A stretch of DNA of 64,000 nt from Chryseomicrobium palamuruense (GTDB taxonomy: Bacteria > Bacillota > Bacilli > Bacillales_A > Planococcaceae). Positions within the stretch are counted from its first letter, which is position 1. Every line of letters starts with the position of its first letter. This document shows positions 49,088 through 58,157 of this stretch, one piece after another. The notes under the pieces are model-generated. The model was given only the letters and a program-made list of their open reading frames with translations. It made no database searches and was not told the origin of the DNA. Location of the stretch: NCBI RefSeq assembly GCF_042649045.1, contig NZ_JBHSEF010000022.1, positions 62,001-126,000 on the forward strand, in the 5' to 3' direction. A program made the translations under genes and the position numbers.

Positions 49088-51463
49088 ATGAACATTTCAT
49101 TAAAACAGTTTTTTAATACCAATAACCGGTTGATGAAAAAATATACAAAGAACGTGAAAGAAATAAACGCACTCGAAGCGTCCATCAGTGAATTGACAGA
49201 TGATGAGTTACAAAATAAGACGGCTGAGTTCCGTGAAAAGTTGCAAAACGGAGCAACAATCGACAGTATGACCAACGAAGCATTTGCTGTTGTTCGGGAA
49301 GCCTCCAAGCGCGTGTTAAAAATGCGTCATTTTGACGTCCAACTTCTCGGTGGACTCGTCCTTGCAGACGGAAATATTTCAGAAATGCCTACGGGCGAAG
49401 GTAAAACGCTCGTCGCTTCTCTTCCTTCTTATTTACATGCCTTATCTGGAAAAGGTGTTCACGTCATTACAGTCAATGACTATTTAGCAAAGCGTGACTT
49501 CGATCAAATCGGACAGATCCACCGCTTTCTAGGCTTAACAGTTGGACTTAACTTACCAATGATGACGCCCCTGACGAAGCAACATGCGTATGCAGCAGAC
49601 ATTACATACGGTGTAGGAACAGAATTTGGGTTTGATTATTTGCGTGACAACATGGTGCCCGACCTGTCTATCAAAGTACAGCGTCCTTACCACTTCGCCA
49701 TCATTGATGAAGTGGATAGCGTGTTAATCGATGAAGCGAAGACCCCGCTGATTGTCGCAGGAAAAGCGATGGGCCGTCCCGAATTGTACAAAATTGCAGC
49801 TCTATTAGCAAAACGTTTCGTCAAAGACGTAGATTACGATTTTGACCCGGAAACGAAAGCGACTTCTCTCACAGATACGGGAATTGAAAAAGTAGAGAAA
49901 GCCTTTAGTGTGGATAACCTATATGATTTAGAGCACCAGAGCTTGTATCACTATGTGATTCAGGCGGTACGTGCCCACGTCATGTTCGAAAAAGATGTCG
50001 ATTATATTGTGAAAGATGACAAAATTCATCTCGTCGATATGTTCACAGGACGTATTATGGAAGGTCGAACAATGTCAGATGGGCTTCACCAAGCGATTGA
50101 AGCGAAAGAAGGCGTGACGCCGACAGAAGAAAATAAGGCGCAAGCTCAAATCACGATTCAAAATTACTTCCGGATGTACCCAACCATTGCTGGAATGACG
50201 GGAACTGCGAAAACGCAAGAAGATGAATTCCGCCAAGTGTACGGGATGGAAGTGATTCAGATCCCAACCAATCGTCCAAAAATTCGTATCGACCAACAAG
50301 ATTTAGTGTATGAAACAAAGCAACAAAAGTATACGGCCGTTGTGGAAGAAGTGAAGAAACGTCACCAAAAAGGGCAACCAGTTTTAGTGGGTACCACTTC
50401 TATCCTGCAATCCGACGAAGTAGCGAAATACTTACGGGCGGAAGGTCTTGAATTCCAGTTACTCAACGCAAAGAGTGTCGAACAGGAAGTCAAATTGATC
50501 TCGGAAGCGGGTCAACTTGGTCAAATTACCGTCGCAACGAACATGGCCGGACGAGGCACGGATATCGAGTTAGGGAACGGTGTGGCAGACGTAGGCGGAC
50601 TTTACGTATTAGGTACCGAGAAACATGAAAGTCGCCGGATCGATAACCAATTACGTGGTCGTTCAGGACGCCAAGGGGATCCGGGTGAATCTCAATTTAT
50701 CCTTTCCTTAGAAGATGATATGTATACGCGTTTTGCTCGTGATGAAGTTGAGAAGTTCCGTAAGTCATTAAAAACGGATGCCGATGGAATGGTGCAAAAC
50801 AAAACGGTTCATGAAATGACAGAACGTACACAACGTATTGTCGAAGGCTCTCATTACTCGATGCGTGAATACAATTTGAAGCTTGATGACGTCATCAATG
50901 AACAACGCAATGTTGTGTACTCCTTACGAGACAAGATTCTCGAGAAACAAAACTTACTCGGCATCTTAAAACAAATGACGGATGAAACCGTACGCTTTGA
51001 AATCGAAGAAGCATGTCCAGATGATCTTCCGGAAGACCAGTGGCAACTGAAGCGTCTGGAAAACCGTTTAAATGAATTAATGTTATCGGCTGTGACTATC
51101 CCGTTGGATACCTCAAAGAAAAAAATGATTTACAAAAATGCTACAGGTGCGCAAGATGAACTGAATGCGTTTATTGATTCATTTGAAGACAATGAAGACG
51201 TGATGCAAATCTTACCTAAAGTGATGCTTCATTTCATTGACCAGATCTGGGTTCAACATCTCGAATCGATGACCCGTTTAAAAGAAGGAATCGGACTGCG
51301 CCATTATCAGCAAGAGGATCCGATGCGGATTTATCAGCGTGAAGGACTCGAACTCTTCCAACTGCACTTTAACCAAATGCGTACTTCCATTGCAAAAGAG
51401 ATTGTCGCATTCATGAAGAAAATTAAAACACCACAGCAGGAGGTACAACATGGGACTGTTTGA
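49088..51463 (+). CDS. secA2: accessory Sec ATPase SecA2
   Basis: SecA2 is a second SecA-type motor that exports a limited set of proteins. The 791-residue product has Walker A MPTGEGKTLVASLP, the DEAD-type IIDEVDSVLIDEAKTPLI, TGTAKTQEDEF, ATNMAGRGTDIELGNGV and QLRGRSGRQGDPGESQF. It is shorter than housekeeping SecA and ends without the Cys-rich zinc tail (the end is TPQQEVQHGTV), as in SecA2 of Bacillus anthracis and Listeria. No secY2 is visible here. It is followed, with a 14-bp overlap, by the SlaP-like gene. ATG 49088 follows GAAGGAG. Confidence 0.92.
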   Translation: MNISLKQFFNTNNRLMKKYTKNVKEINALEASISELTDDELQNKTAEFREKLQNGATIDSMTNEAFAVVREASKRVLKMRHFDVQLLGGLVLADGNISEMPTGEGKTLVASLPSYLHALSGKGVHVITVNDYLAKRDFDQIGQIHRFLGLTVGLNLPMMTPLTKQHAYAADITYGVGTEFGFDYLRDNMVPDLSIKVQRPYHFAIIDEVDSVLIDEAKTPLIVAGKAMGRPELYKIAALLAKRFVKDVDYDFDPETKATSLTDTGIEKVEKAFSVDNLYDLEHQSLYHYVIQAVRAHVMFEKDVDYIVKDDKIHLVDMFTGRIMEGRTMSDGLHQAIEAKEGVTPTEENKAQAQITIQNYFRMYPTIAGMTGTAKTQEDEFRQVYGMEVIQIPTNRPKIRIDQQDLVYETKQQKYTAVVEEVKKRHQKGQPVLVGTTSILQSDEVAKYLRAEGLEFQLLNAKSVEQEVKLISEAGQLGQITVATNMAGRGTDIELGNGVADVGGLYVLGTEKHESRRIDNQLRGRSGRQGDPGESQFILSLEDDMYTRFARDEVEKFRKSLKTDADGMVQNKTVHEMTERTQRIVEGSHYSMREYNLKLDDVINEQRNVVYSLRDKILEKQNLLGILKQMTDETVRFEIEEACPDDLPEDQWQLKRLENRLNELMLSAVTIPLDTSKKKMIYKNATGAQDELNAFIDSFEDNEDVMQILPKVMLHFIDQIWVQHLESMTRLKEGIGLRHYQQEDPMRIYQREGLELFQLHFNQMRTSIAKEIVAFMKKIKTPQQEVQHGTV

Positions 51464-52352
51464 TCGTTTTAAAAAAACCAAAGTTCAAGGGAAAGAAGAT
51501 CGACTAGGTGTGGACCAAGACCAAGGCACTGAAGGTACGGGAGAGTTGGTCAATACGACGCTTTCTTATCACCCTTCTTGGGACATTCCCCAAGAACAGC
51601 ATTATGTCTTTCAGTTTTTAGCGAACGAACTAGAGCCACTTCATCCGAACCAATTGTCGTTATCTGGTATTGATATCGATCAAGCTGACACAGGCTGGTA
51701 CGTTAAGGCTTTTGTTCGCAATACACTCGAACGTGAAATCAAACTTGGGATGATTGAATTATCCTTATTAGATGAAGCAGGAAAGCAAATTGCTTCGAAA
51801 GAATTCAATTTTGATGAGCTTGGTGAAATTCCGAGCCAAGGTGCTCGTCCGTGGGTATTTGAGTTTGAGAAGAGCTTTTTCGATCGCCCTTTTGATGAAT
51901 TAGAAGTACCAAGTGTGTGGCAACTTGCCTTTAATGTAGCTTCCATGACACCACACCGTCTAGACCTTCACGAGAAGTGGGATGCCCAGTTGACGGAAGA
52001 GCAAAAAGAAGATTTACGTCGTGTTGTTTCGAACTTACCAAAAGTGAAACGAAACGAAATCAATCTAGTCGGCTTCCAGATCAAACAAGATCCGGAAGGT
52101 CCGCTTGCCATCAGTGCATTCATTCGTAATGGATCCACGCAAATGGTTACATTCGAAAAGCTTCCCCTTGAAGTTGTAGATGCCAATGGAGAACTTGTTG
52201 CACGAGGTAGTTTTAACTTAGATAACCTGCAAGTGAAACCTAATACGTCGTTCCCATGGTCGTTTGTCTTTCCACAAGAAATGGTCGTGGGTGAACAACC
52301 TGACCTTTCTCGTTGGATGGTACGTATCCCGGCAGATGCAACTACTAAGTAA
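51450..52352 (+). CDS. slaP: accessory Sec system S-layer assembly protein (SlaP-like)
   Basis: The 300-residue protein begins MGLFDRFKKTK and contains two similar units of ~110 residues (about 50-150: SGIDIDQADTGWYVKAFVRN, and 190-290: NLVGFQIKQDPEGPLAISAF). Both carry a W-x-F-E/F-x-W or FPWSFVFP end motif, matching the SLAP_DUP pattern of B. anthracis SlaP. SlaP works with SecA2 to export S-layer proteins. No signal peptide is seen, so it is cytoplasmic or membrane-associated. It overlaps secA2 by 14 bp and its ribosome site AGGAGG lies in the secA2 end. Confidence 0.85.
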   Translation: MGLFDRFKKTKVQGKEDRLGVDQDQGTEGTGELVNTTLSYHPSWDIPQEQHYVFQFLANELEPLHPNQLSLSGIDIDQADTGWYVKAFVRNTLEREIKLGMIELSLLDEAGKQIASKEFNFDELGEIPSQGARPWVFEFEKSFFDRPFDELEVPSVWQLAFNVASMTPHRLDLHEKWDAQLTEEQKEDLRRVVSNLPKVKRNEINLVGFQIKQDPEGPLAISAFIRNGSTQMVTFEKLPLEVVDANGELVARGSFNLDNLQVKPNTSFPWSFVFPQEMVVGEQPDLSRWMVRIPADATTK

Positions 52353-52358
52353 TTGAAA

Positions 52359-52395
52359 TGACCCGCTTGAGACACCGTCTCGAGCGGGTTTTTGG
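52359..52395 (+). terminator. terminator of secA2-slaP
   Basis: ACCCGCTTGAGAC/GTCTCGAGCGGGT is followed by TTTTTGG, just after the slaP stop. Confidence 0.85.
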
Positions 52396-52493
52396 TTGGA
52401 TTCATACCGTTTTGAAGAGGGTAAAAGGATGGTACGAATTCTATTAGAAAAGAGGACCAACTCTACTTTATCCTCATCCCCCTACAAAAAACT

Positions 52494-52534
52494 ATAAAAA
52501 AACAGCCCTTAGCGAGCTAAGGACTGTTTTTTCT
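52494..52534. terminator. hairpin between slaP and the SLH-protein gene
   Basis: CAGCCCTTAGC and GCTAAGGACTG pair, with T-rich tails on both strands. It probably ends the SLH-protein transcript and may back up the slaP terminator. The rest of 52353-52666 is AT-rich and has no gene. Confidence 0.7.
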
Positions 52535-52666
52535 GCTGGTACCAACCATTTTTATACGTTTGCTATATTAAAGAAAAACCCTACAATATTTATTTTAACA
52601 TACTCGAAAATATTCTCAAGTGATTGCAAAAAGTTTTTACAAGGTTTTTTACTTGACGGCTGATTC

Positions 52667-55399
52667 CTAGCGATTCAACGTACGGTACAAGAATACAGAG
52701 AAATCTCCACGAGTAATGTGTTGTTGAGGACCAAATTTACCATCCCCTATCCCTGTGGTTATCTTACTCTCCGCTAACGCATTAATGTGAGCTTTTGCGA
52801 AGGATCCACCAATATCTGTGAAATGATTCTTAGTTGTCATAGGCAAGTTAAATCCACGTTGTAAGATAGCGGCCATTTCCGCACGAGTCAATTTTCCGTT
52901 TGGATCAAACTTTGCTCCGCCTTCTTTTCCGTTGATGACGCCTGCTGCTGCAACAGCTGCCACTTCTTCAAAGAAACGTGTTCCTTTTGGCATATCGCTG
53001 AACCCAGGGTCGCTTCCACCATACGTCAAATTCATCGCACGAGATAACAAAATGGCTGCTTGAAGGCGTGTCATATCTTGATAAGGTCCAAAGGTCCCAT
53101 CCGGATATCCACCAATGACACCTGCGGTAACAAGCGCTGCCACTTCTTTTTCTGCACGGTAAGTAAGTCCCGTATCTTTAAATGAAGCTTCTTGGTAATC
53201 CGCTTTGTAGATTGCTTTTAAATCATCAAAGTAGATGCTTCCTTTTGTTTTCGTACTGCCTTCCGGTTGTGCAAAGTAGAGCTCTTGTAGTTGTAGCGGA
53301 GCTTGTAAACCTGCCGGTAACGAAGCTGTTACACGGTTCCACCCACTCCACTTCAGACCTTTTTCTTCCGTAAAGTTAACTAGTACTTCCTTTCCTGTTG
53401 CATCTTTCAGCTTCCCACGTACCCAAGATTGGCTAGCGTCTCCATAAACACGCGCAGATAGGGCTAGTGGAATGCCATCCAGCTTCATTGCTGTTTTCGG
53501 AGATACGTAAGCTGCAGACGTACCCGTTTGCCCTGTGAAATCATAAGTTACTTTTAATGCATTTGCTCCTTCAAAAGGAACTTCTTTTGCAGTAAGGCCG
53601 GAAAGTGTCGCACTCCCTCGAACGGCTGAAGCAGTCCATTCTGCAGGATGATCGAGTGAACTTAATTTTAAAGTACTGCCACTCACTGAAACAGGAATTG
53701 ATACTGTTTTCCCTCCGAGTGTTCCCACAATGCTTCCTTTACCTTCTTGCGCAGACGCCGTAAATACACCGGCCGAAGTAATGGTACCCACACCACCAGT
53801 CACGCTCCAAGCAACTTGTGTCGGATCAAAATGGATTTCTCGGTTTGACGCATCATAGGCTTTTACTGAAATCGTTTGTTTCTCATTGATGCGCACCGTC
53901 ATTTCCGATTGACTTGGTCGAAGAGTTGTTGGCGTAGCGACCACTTCAAATGGGAAAGATTTCACAGCCGCATCATACTTCACATCCAGTGTACCTTTAC
54001 CAGCTTTTGATGCCGTGAATGTCATGCCCGACACGGTCGCTAGCTGTTGAGGTGAAGATAGCGTGTAACGTGACTGATCGATAGCCACTGGGTTGTAGTA
54101 GTTATCCATTAAGTTACCTGTTGAAACGCTTCCTTTCGCACCAACCAAGAACACACCTTCACGGTTCATTGTTGCTGCAATCGTTGTAGGCGTTCCAGCT
54201 GGAGCTGTCGACATGGAATAGAGGACAGTCGAAACCCCACGTTCTGAACCATCTGATGGACGGTTTTTCAAAGATACATTGAAGCTTCCAGGTTCACGGA
54301 TTCCAAGTGCAGTCGACCCTCCACCATCTAGGTTAAGTGCATAGGAAGCACCAAGAGATTTCAAGTAGGACGAAAATTCCATCAGCGTCATCCCCTCAGA
54401 AATACCCGGTTGACGCCCATCTACCGTGACCATCCATACTTTTTTACCTGTTGCATCGATAGCTATAGCGGTCCGAGGCGCTCTTTCTGTCGCACGAGAA
54501 CTCTTTGGATCAATATTTAAATCAATTTGACCATTGGAAACCAGCAGTGGGCCTGACGTCAGCATGAAGCTAGAGTTCATCCATTTTTGATCAATCGTTG
54601 CCCCGACAGTAAGTTGTTCGCCAATTTGAAGATTTTTGATATTGTCCATAGCTGTTCCATGAGCCGAAAGAACAAATCCGTCTTTCGGAATTTGTGATAC
54701 AGATGTATCCCCATGTGGACGGATACCAATGACTTCCGCTTGAATGGTACGACCAAAATCAAGTGCTGCATTGCCATCAATCGCACGTAGAACCACTTCA
54801 TAACCAAATTGATTGGTCTCTGTTGTTGATTTCGGGTAGTCACTTGTGAAAAGAATCAAGCTATTATCTGAACGTTGTTTATTGGAACTTGTAATGCTTT
54901 TCTTTACTCCATTATGTATAAATGAAAGGTCGAGCGCATATGTATCAATTTTGGGTAGACCATTTTCAGTGACACCAAATGCCCAGGGTTCGTTGACATA
55001 TTGATCACGTCCGGAAGCGATAATCCCTGCGTTCATGAGGCGATTACGGTAAGAAATCAAGTACATTGGCAATCGGTCTTGTCCAAAGAAGGATCCATTA
55101 ATGACACCGGTGACTTGTTGGCCAGGTCCTGTGAGGTTATTCGCTTGAACGGTTGGTCGTTGCAGAGTCGTTAATGGATTTGGAAATCCGACATCGACTT
55201 TCGTGAACGGATCGGATAAGTCAGAAGTCACTATGTTGACTTGAACAGGTCTACCGGATACCGTATCGGATCGCTTTTGATACTCCGTTCCTTGAGATAA
55301 TTTATACTGGTCTGTCACAGCGGCTAAGGAAGATACGGGAAGTGTAACAACAATTGCAGCTGTTACGAGGGATATTAAAAATTTTTTTGATGGGTGCAC
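52667..55399 (-). CDS. secreted phosphodiester glycosidase-domain protein with three SLH domains
   Basis: The ~910-residue protein has a signal peptide (KKFLISLVTAAIVVTLPVSSLAA). The N-terminal half is a NAGPA/phosphodiester glycosidase domain (PF09992): NGSFFGQDRLPMYLI, APRTAIAIDATGKKVWMVTV and LGASYALNLDGGGSTAL. Ig-like repeats follow (about 400-560) and a carbohydrate-binding-type module (about 570-740). Three SLH domains end the protein (AALVTAGVIGGYPDGTFGPY is the first). SLH domains dock on pyruvylated wall polymer. Its position opposite secA2-slaP suggests it is a SecA2 client. The start is GTG 55399 at nine bases from AGGAGG; ATG 55405 lies too close. Confidence 0.9.
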   Translation of the reverse strand: MHPSKKFLISLVTAAIVVTLPVSSLAAVTDQYKLSQGTEYQKRSDTVSGRPVQVNIVTSDLSDPFTKVDVGFPNPLTTLQRPTVQANNLTGPGQQVTGVINGSFFGQDRLPMYLISYRNRLMNAGIIASGRDQYVNEPWAFGVTENGLPKIDTYALDLSFIHNGVKKSITSSNKQRSDNSLILFTSDYPKSTTETNQFGYEVVLRAIDGNAALDFGRTIQAEVIGIRPHGDTSVSQIPKDGFVLSAHGTAMDNIKNLQIGEQLTVGATIDQKWMNSSFMLTSGPLLVSNGQIDLNIDPKSSRATERAPRTAIAIDATGKKVWMVTVDGRQPGISEGMTLMEFSSYLKSLGASYALNLDGGGSTALGIREPGSFNVSLKNRPSDGSERGVSTVLYSMSTAPAGTPTTIAATMNREGVFLVGAKGSVSTGNLMDNYYNPVAIDQSRYTLSSPQQLATVSGMTFTASKAGKGTLDVKYDAAVKSFPFEVVATPTTLRPSQSEMTVRINEKQTISVKAYDASNREIHFDPTQVAWSVTGGVGTITSAGVFTASAQEGKGSIVGTLGGKTVSIPVSVSGSTLKLSSLDHPAEWTASAVRGSATLSGLTAKEVPFEGANALKVTYDFTGQTGTSAAYVSPKTAMKLDGIPLALSARVYGDASQSWVRGKLKDATGKEVLVNFTEEKGLKWSGWNRVTASLPAGLQAPLQLQELYFAQPEGSTKTKGSIYFDDLKAIYKADYQEASFKDTGLTYRAEKEVAALVTAGVIGGYPDGTFGPYQDMTRLQAAILLSRAMNLTYGGSDPGFSDMPKGTRFFEEVAAVAAAGVINGKEGGAKFDPNGKLTRAEMAAILQRGFNLPMTTKNHFTDIGGSFAKAHINALAESKITTGIGDGKFGPQQHITRGDFSVFLYRTLNR

Positions 55400-55496
55400 G
55401 CACATTCTCCTCCTGAAATAATCTTCCTCAAGTATACAACAGGAAAGGAATGGTAACTATACTTCATTTGTCCTGTCATCTTTTCATCCATATAGA

Positions 55497-55523
55497 AAAA
55501 ACTGCCCACGTGGTGAGCAGTCT
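55497..55523 (-). terminator. terminator of the GT/polymerase pair
   Basis: ACTGCTCAC/GTGGGCAGT is followed by TTTTTTC on the minus strand. Confidence 0.8.
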
Positions 55524-55526
55524 GAA

Positions 55527-56618
55527 TTATTCCATATGTTGTTGATAGGTATGCCAGGTTGCTTTGGCAAGTTGGGTTACCGAATAGTGGTTCGATGCGT
55601 GTTCGTATAATGCTTGACCACCTTCGCTGAGAACACCCTGCGCTTTTCGACCAATGAGTCGTTCGATTTCTAGCACCATTTCATCGATTCCGTGCACAGG
55701 AACGACGGCCCCCATCTCGTCAGATTGTATAAGTTCTCTTACACCACCTACATCTGTGGTCAGTACAGGTATTTTAGCTTTCGCTGCTTCCAATAACACT
55801 AGCGGAAAACTCTCACTAGTTGATGCGAGAAGCAGGCAGTCCGATTGACGTAAGACAGCATCCACATCTGTTCGGAACCCTAGGAAATGAATCCCCTCAT
55901 AAGCCTTCACTTGTTGATGAAGGTCTTCTTTCAGAGGTCCATCCCCTACAGCTAACAGCTCAACAGAATGCCCTTTTTCACGTAATTTCCGTATGAGTTC
56001 AAATGCGTCTGGGTAGTTCTTGATCGGGTGAAGCCTGGCCACCATCGTAATGACGAACGACTCTTCTTCCACCCCAAGTTCTGTCCGCGTGATATTGGGG
56101 GAATCTGGCGTTGTAAAATCGATGCCGTTATAAATGACGGAAATCTTTTCAGCAGGTATTCCTAGCGTCACCAGCATTTGTTTGAAACGTTCACTGACTG
56201 CAAAGAAGTGATCGATACTGGAGAAGACGCTCCGGTTAAGGGCTGTAAACACTCTTCCTTTAATTCCGCCTTTCACAAAATCTAGCGTCGGATCGCTATG
56301 AATCGTCGTCATCCAGTAAAACTTCGTCATTTTCTTCACAAAGAATACAAATAGATTTGCACGAGGACCGTGGGAGTGAACAATTTTCACGTGTTTCGCT
56401 TCAATCAGCTTCTTCAGTTTTTGGATAGCAGATACATCGTAACGGCTGGATTGTTGAAAGGAATGTACAGTAATCCCAAAAGCTCTCGCTTCCTCAGCAA
56501 GTCGGCCTTCTTGTAAAACCGCAAGTTCCACTTGATCTTTTGGAAGTTCTTGAAGCAAAGAGAGCAGGTGGTTCTTAGAACCACCTGTCTCCCCCCCGCT
56601 AATTATGTGGAGAATCAT
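55527..56618 (-). CDS. GT4-family glycosyltransferase
   Basis: This ~363-residue GT-B glycosyltransferase has the N-terminal loop ISGGETGGSKNHLLSLLQEL, the VHSHGPRANLF segment, and the C-terminal VARLHPIKNYPDA and SESFPLVLLEAAKAKIPV (E-x7-E motif). The start is ATG 56618 behind AAGGAG. It overlaps the end of the polymerase gene by 20 bp, so the two form a unit that makes or modifies a surface glycan. Acceptor and donor are unknown. A link to S-layer or wall-polymer glycosylation is inference from location. Confidence 0.9.
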   Translation of the reverse strand: MILHIISGGETGGSKNHLLSLLQELPKDQVELAVLQEGRLAEEARAFGITVHSFQQSSRYDVSAIQKLKKLIEAKHVKIVHSHGPRANLFVFFVKKMTKFYWMTTIHSDPTLDFVKGGIKGRVFTALNRSVFSSIDHFFAVSERFKQMLVTLGIPAEKISVIYNGIDFTTPDSPNITRTELGVEEESFVITMVARLHPIKNYPDAFELIRKLREKGHSVELLAVGDGPLKEDLHQQVKAYEGIHFLGFRTDVDAVLRQSDCLLLASTSESFPLVLLEAAKAKIPVLTTDVGGVRELIQSDEMGAVVPVHGIDEMVLEIERLIGRKAQGVLSEGGQALYEHASNHYSVTQLAKATWHTYQQHME

Positions 56619-58071
56619 TGCTTTGCTCCTTCGCACGGACAAAGGCAATAAACGCCCCTGTCAGTGTGTAGTAGTATAGCGTAAATGTTTTATCTTCCCA
56701 AATGTTGTAGACCAGGCCGCACCAGAAAATCGCAATCAACGATACGACGAGCGGAATTGCGACCGGCGTGACGTGGCGTTTCTTCCAGAAGAACCACAGC
56801 ATGCCAAGTAGGAAAATCGCAAATAGAATGACTCCTACTGTCCCGTTTTGGGCAATGATTTCAATGTATTGATTATCCGCATAGATGTTTGTCAAAATTC
56901 CATAATCTGCGTAAATCGGTGAGAGGTAACTTTTCGTTGCACTATCCCCAAATGTCCCAAATCCAGATCCGATGATTGGATAATCTTTATAGACTTCAAA
57001 CCCTTTGACCACAACATAGAGTCGGCCGGTTGTTAAACTCTTTTCAAGAGTCGATGCAGAGATTGTCTCCCGAAGGCGATCCGCTTCGACAGCTCCAACT
57101 ACAGGACCTTCTTCCACTTCACCCGTCCGCTCGAAGTTTCCAATTTCTGTATTCTGTTTAATCCACTGAGCAGCGTATGTCGTTGGAAGTACTACTGCAC
57201 CAAACGATAATGCCAACACGAGAGCAACTTTCACTGCAAATTTCCACTTGCGCGTATAGAGTACATACAAGCTAAGTCCGATTGCAACAGCAATCCAGGT
57301 GCCTCGGCTATATGTCATAATCCAGATCCCACTCAATAAAATAAGGGAAATATAGAAGACGATGTTTGCCCAATTCGCAGGCTTCATCATACGTTTCAAG
57401 TAAATTGTCAAAATGGCTGCAATCGTTAAATAGACAGAAAGCACATTCGGATTATTCAATACACCATAAATACGTGATGCATTTCCTGGAGATAATTGAC
57501 GATTGATCCATTTTTCAGGCATCCATGCCGAACGCATAGATAACTTTTCAATAAAGGCTTGTAACACAATCACCATGGCCATGGCGAAAGTAATCCAGAG
57601 GAATAAACGGATATCATCTTTAGTAATTCGCAGACGCTTAACAATGTAAATCAATAAGAACGTAATCACAAATGCGCGAATCTGGAAGACGATAGCTCCG
57701 ATGGAGACATCATTTAGCAAACTGGCAATAGCGCCTAATGCGACAAACGCAATAAATGCCCACTCAAACTTTTCAAATTGGAAAATGGATTTCCAGTTGT
57801 TTCGTTGGTCCCAAACAATACGGAGAAACGCTGCGATGATGAGTAAATCTCCTAAAAGTTTGAGGGACGGAGCGACTTCTGTTAACAGCGCACGCGCTGG
57901 GAAATATACAAATAACAGATAAATTCCTGTTTTCGGTTGTAAAAATGCAAGTACAACAAGTACTAAAGTGACGGCATAAGAAATTGCCGGAATGTTAAAT
58001 ACGAAGGCGATCAGTAGGGCAAGTACGCCAACCACTACTCCAAGCACCTGTCGATCGATGCGATTATTCAT
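56599..58071 (-). CDS. O-antigen polymerase/ligase-family membrane protein
   Basis: The 490-residue protein has about twelve transmembrane helices, and a large extracytoplasmic loop near 315-410 with GTFGDSATKSYLSPIYADYG and NQYIEIIAQNGTVGVILF. That is the PF04932 loop, in which the E-x-x-x-x-N-G segment is conserved. It would polymerise or transfer lipid-linked glycan outside the membrane. It is encoded upstream of and overlapping the GT4 gene, separate from the other polymerase at 1212. Confidence 0.85.
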   Translation of the reverse strand: MNNRIDRQVLGVVVGVLALLIAFVFNIPAISYAVTLVLVVLAFLQPKTGIYLLFVYFPARALLTEVAPSLKLLGDLLIIAAFLRIVWDQRNNWKSIFQFEKFEWAFIAFVALGAIASLLNDVSIGAIVFQIRAFVITFLLIYIVKRLRITKDDIRLFLWITFAMAMVIVLQAFIEKLSMRSAWMPEKWINRQLSPGNASRIYGVLNNPNVLSVYLTIAAILTIYLKRMMKPANWANIVFYISLILLSGIWIMTYSRGTWIAVAIGLSLYVLYTRKWKFAVKVALVLALSFGAVVLPTTYAAQWIKQNTEIGNFERTGEVEEGPVVGAVEADRLRETISASTLEKSLTTGRLYVVVKGFEVYKDYPIIGSGFGTFGDSATKSYLSPIYADYGILTNIYADNQYIEIIAQNGTVGVILFAIFLLGMLWFFWKKRHVTPVAIPLVVSLIAIFWCGLVYNIWEDKTFTLYYYTLTGAFIAFVRAKEQSNDSPHN

Positions 58072-58157
58072 GTTTCAGTTCCTCTCTCGTCTTCATTCAA
58101 GGTTTCAGTATAGCATAAACCCCCTTTGATGGAGATAAAAATAACGTGACAACTATG

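Noticed and set aside
49088..51463. SecA2 as the housekeeping SecA
   Set aside because: The C-terminal zinc-binding tail is missing, the length is short, and it is coupled to slaP.
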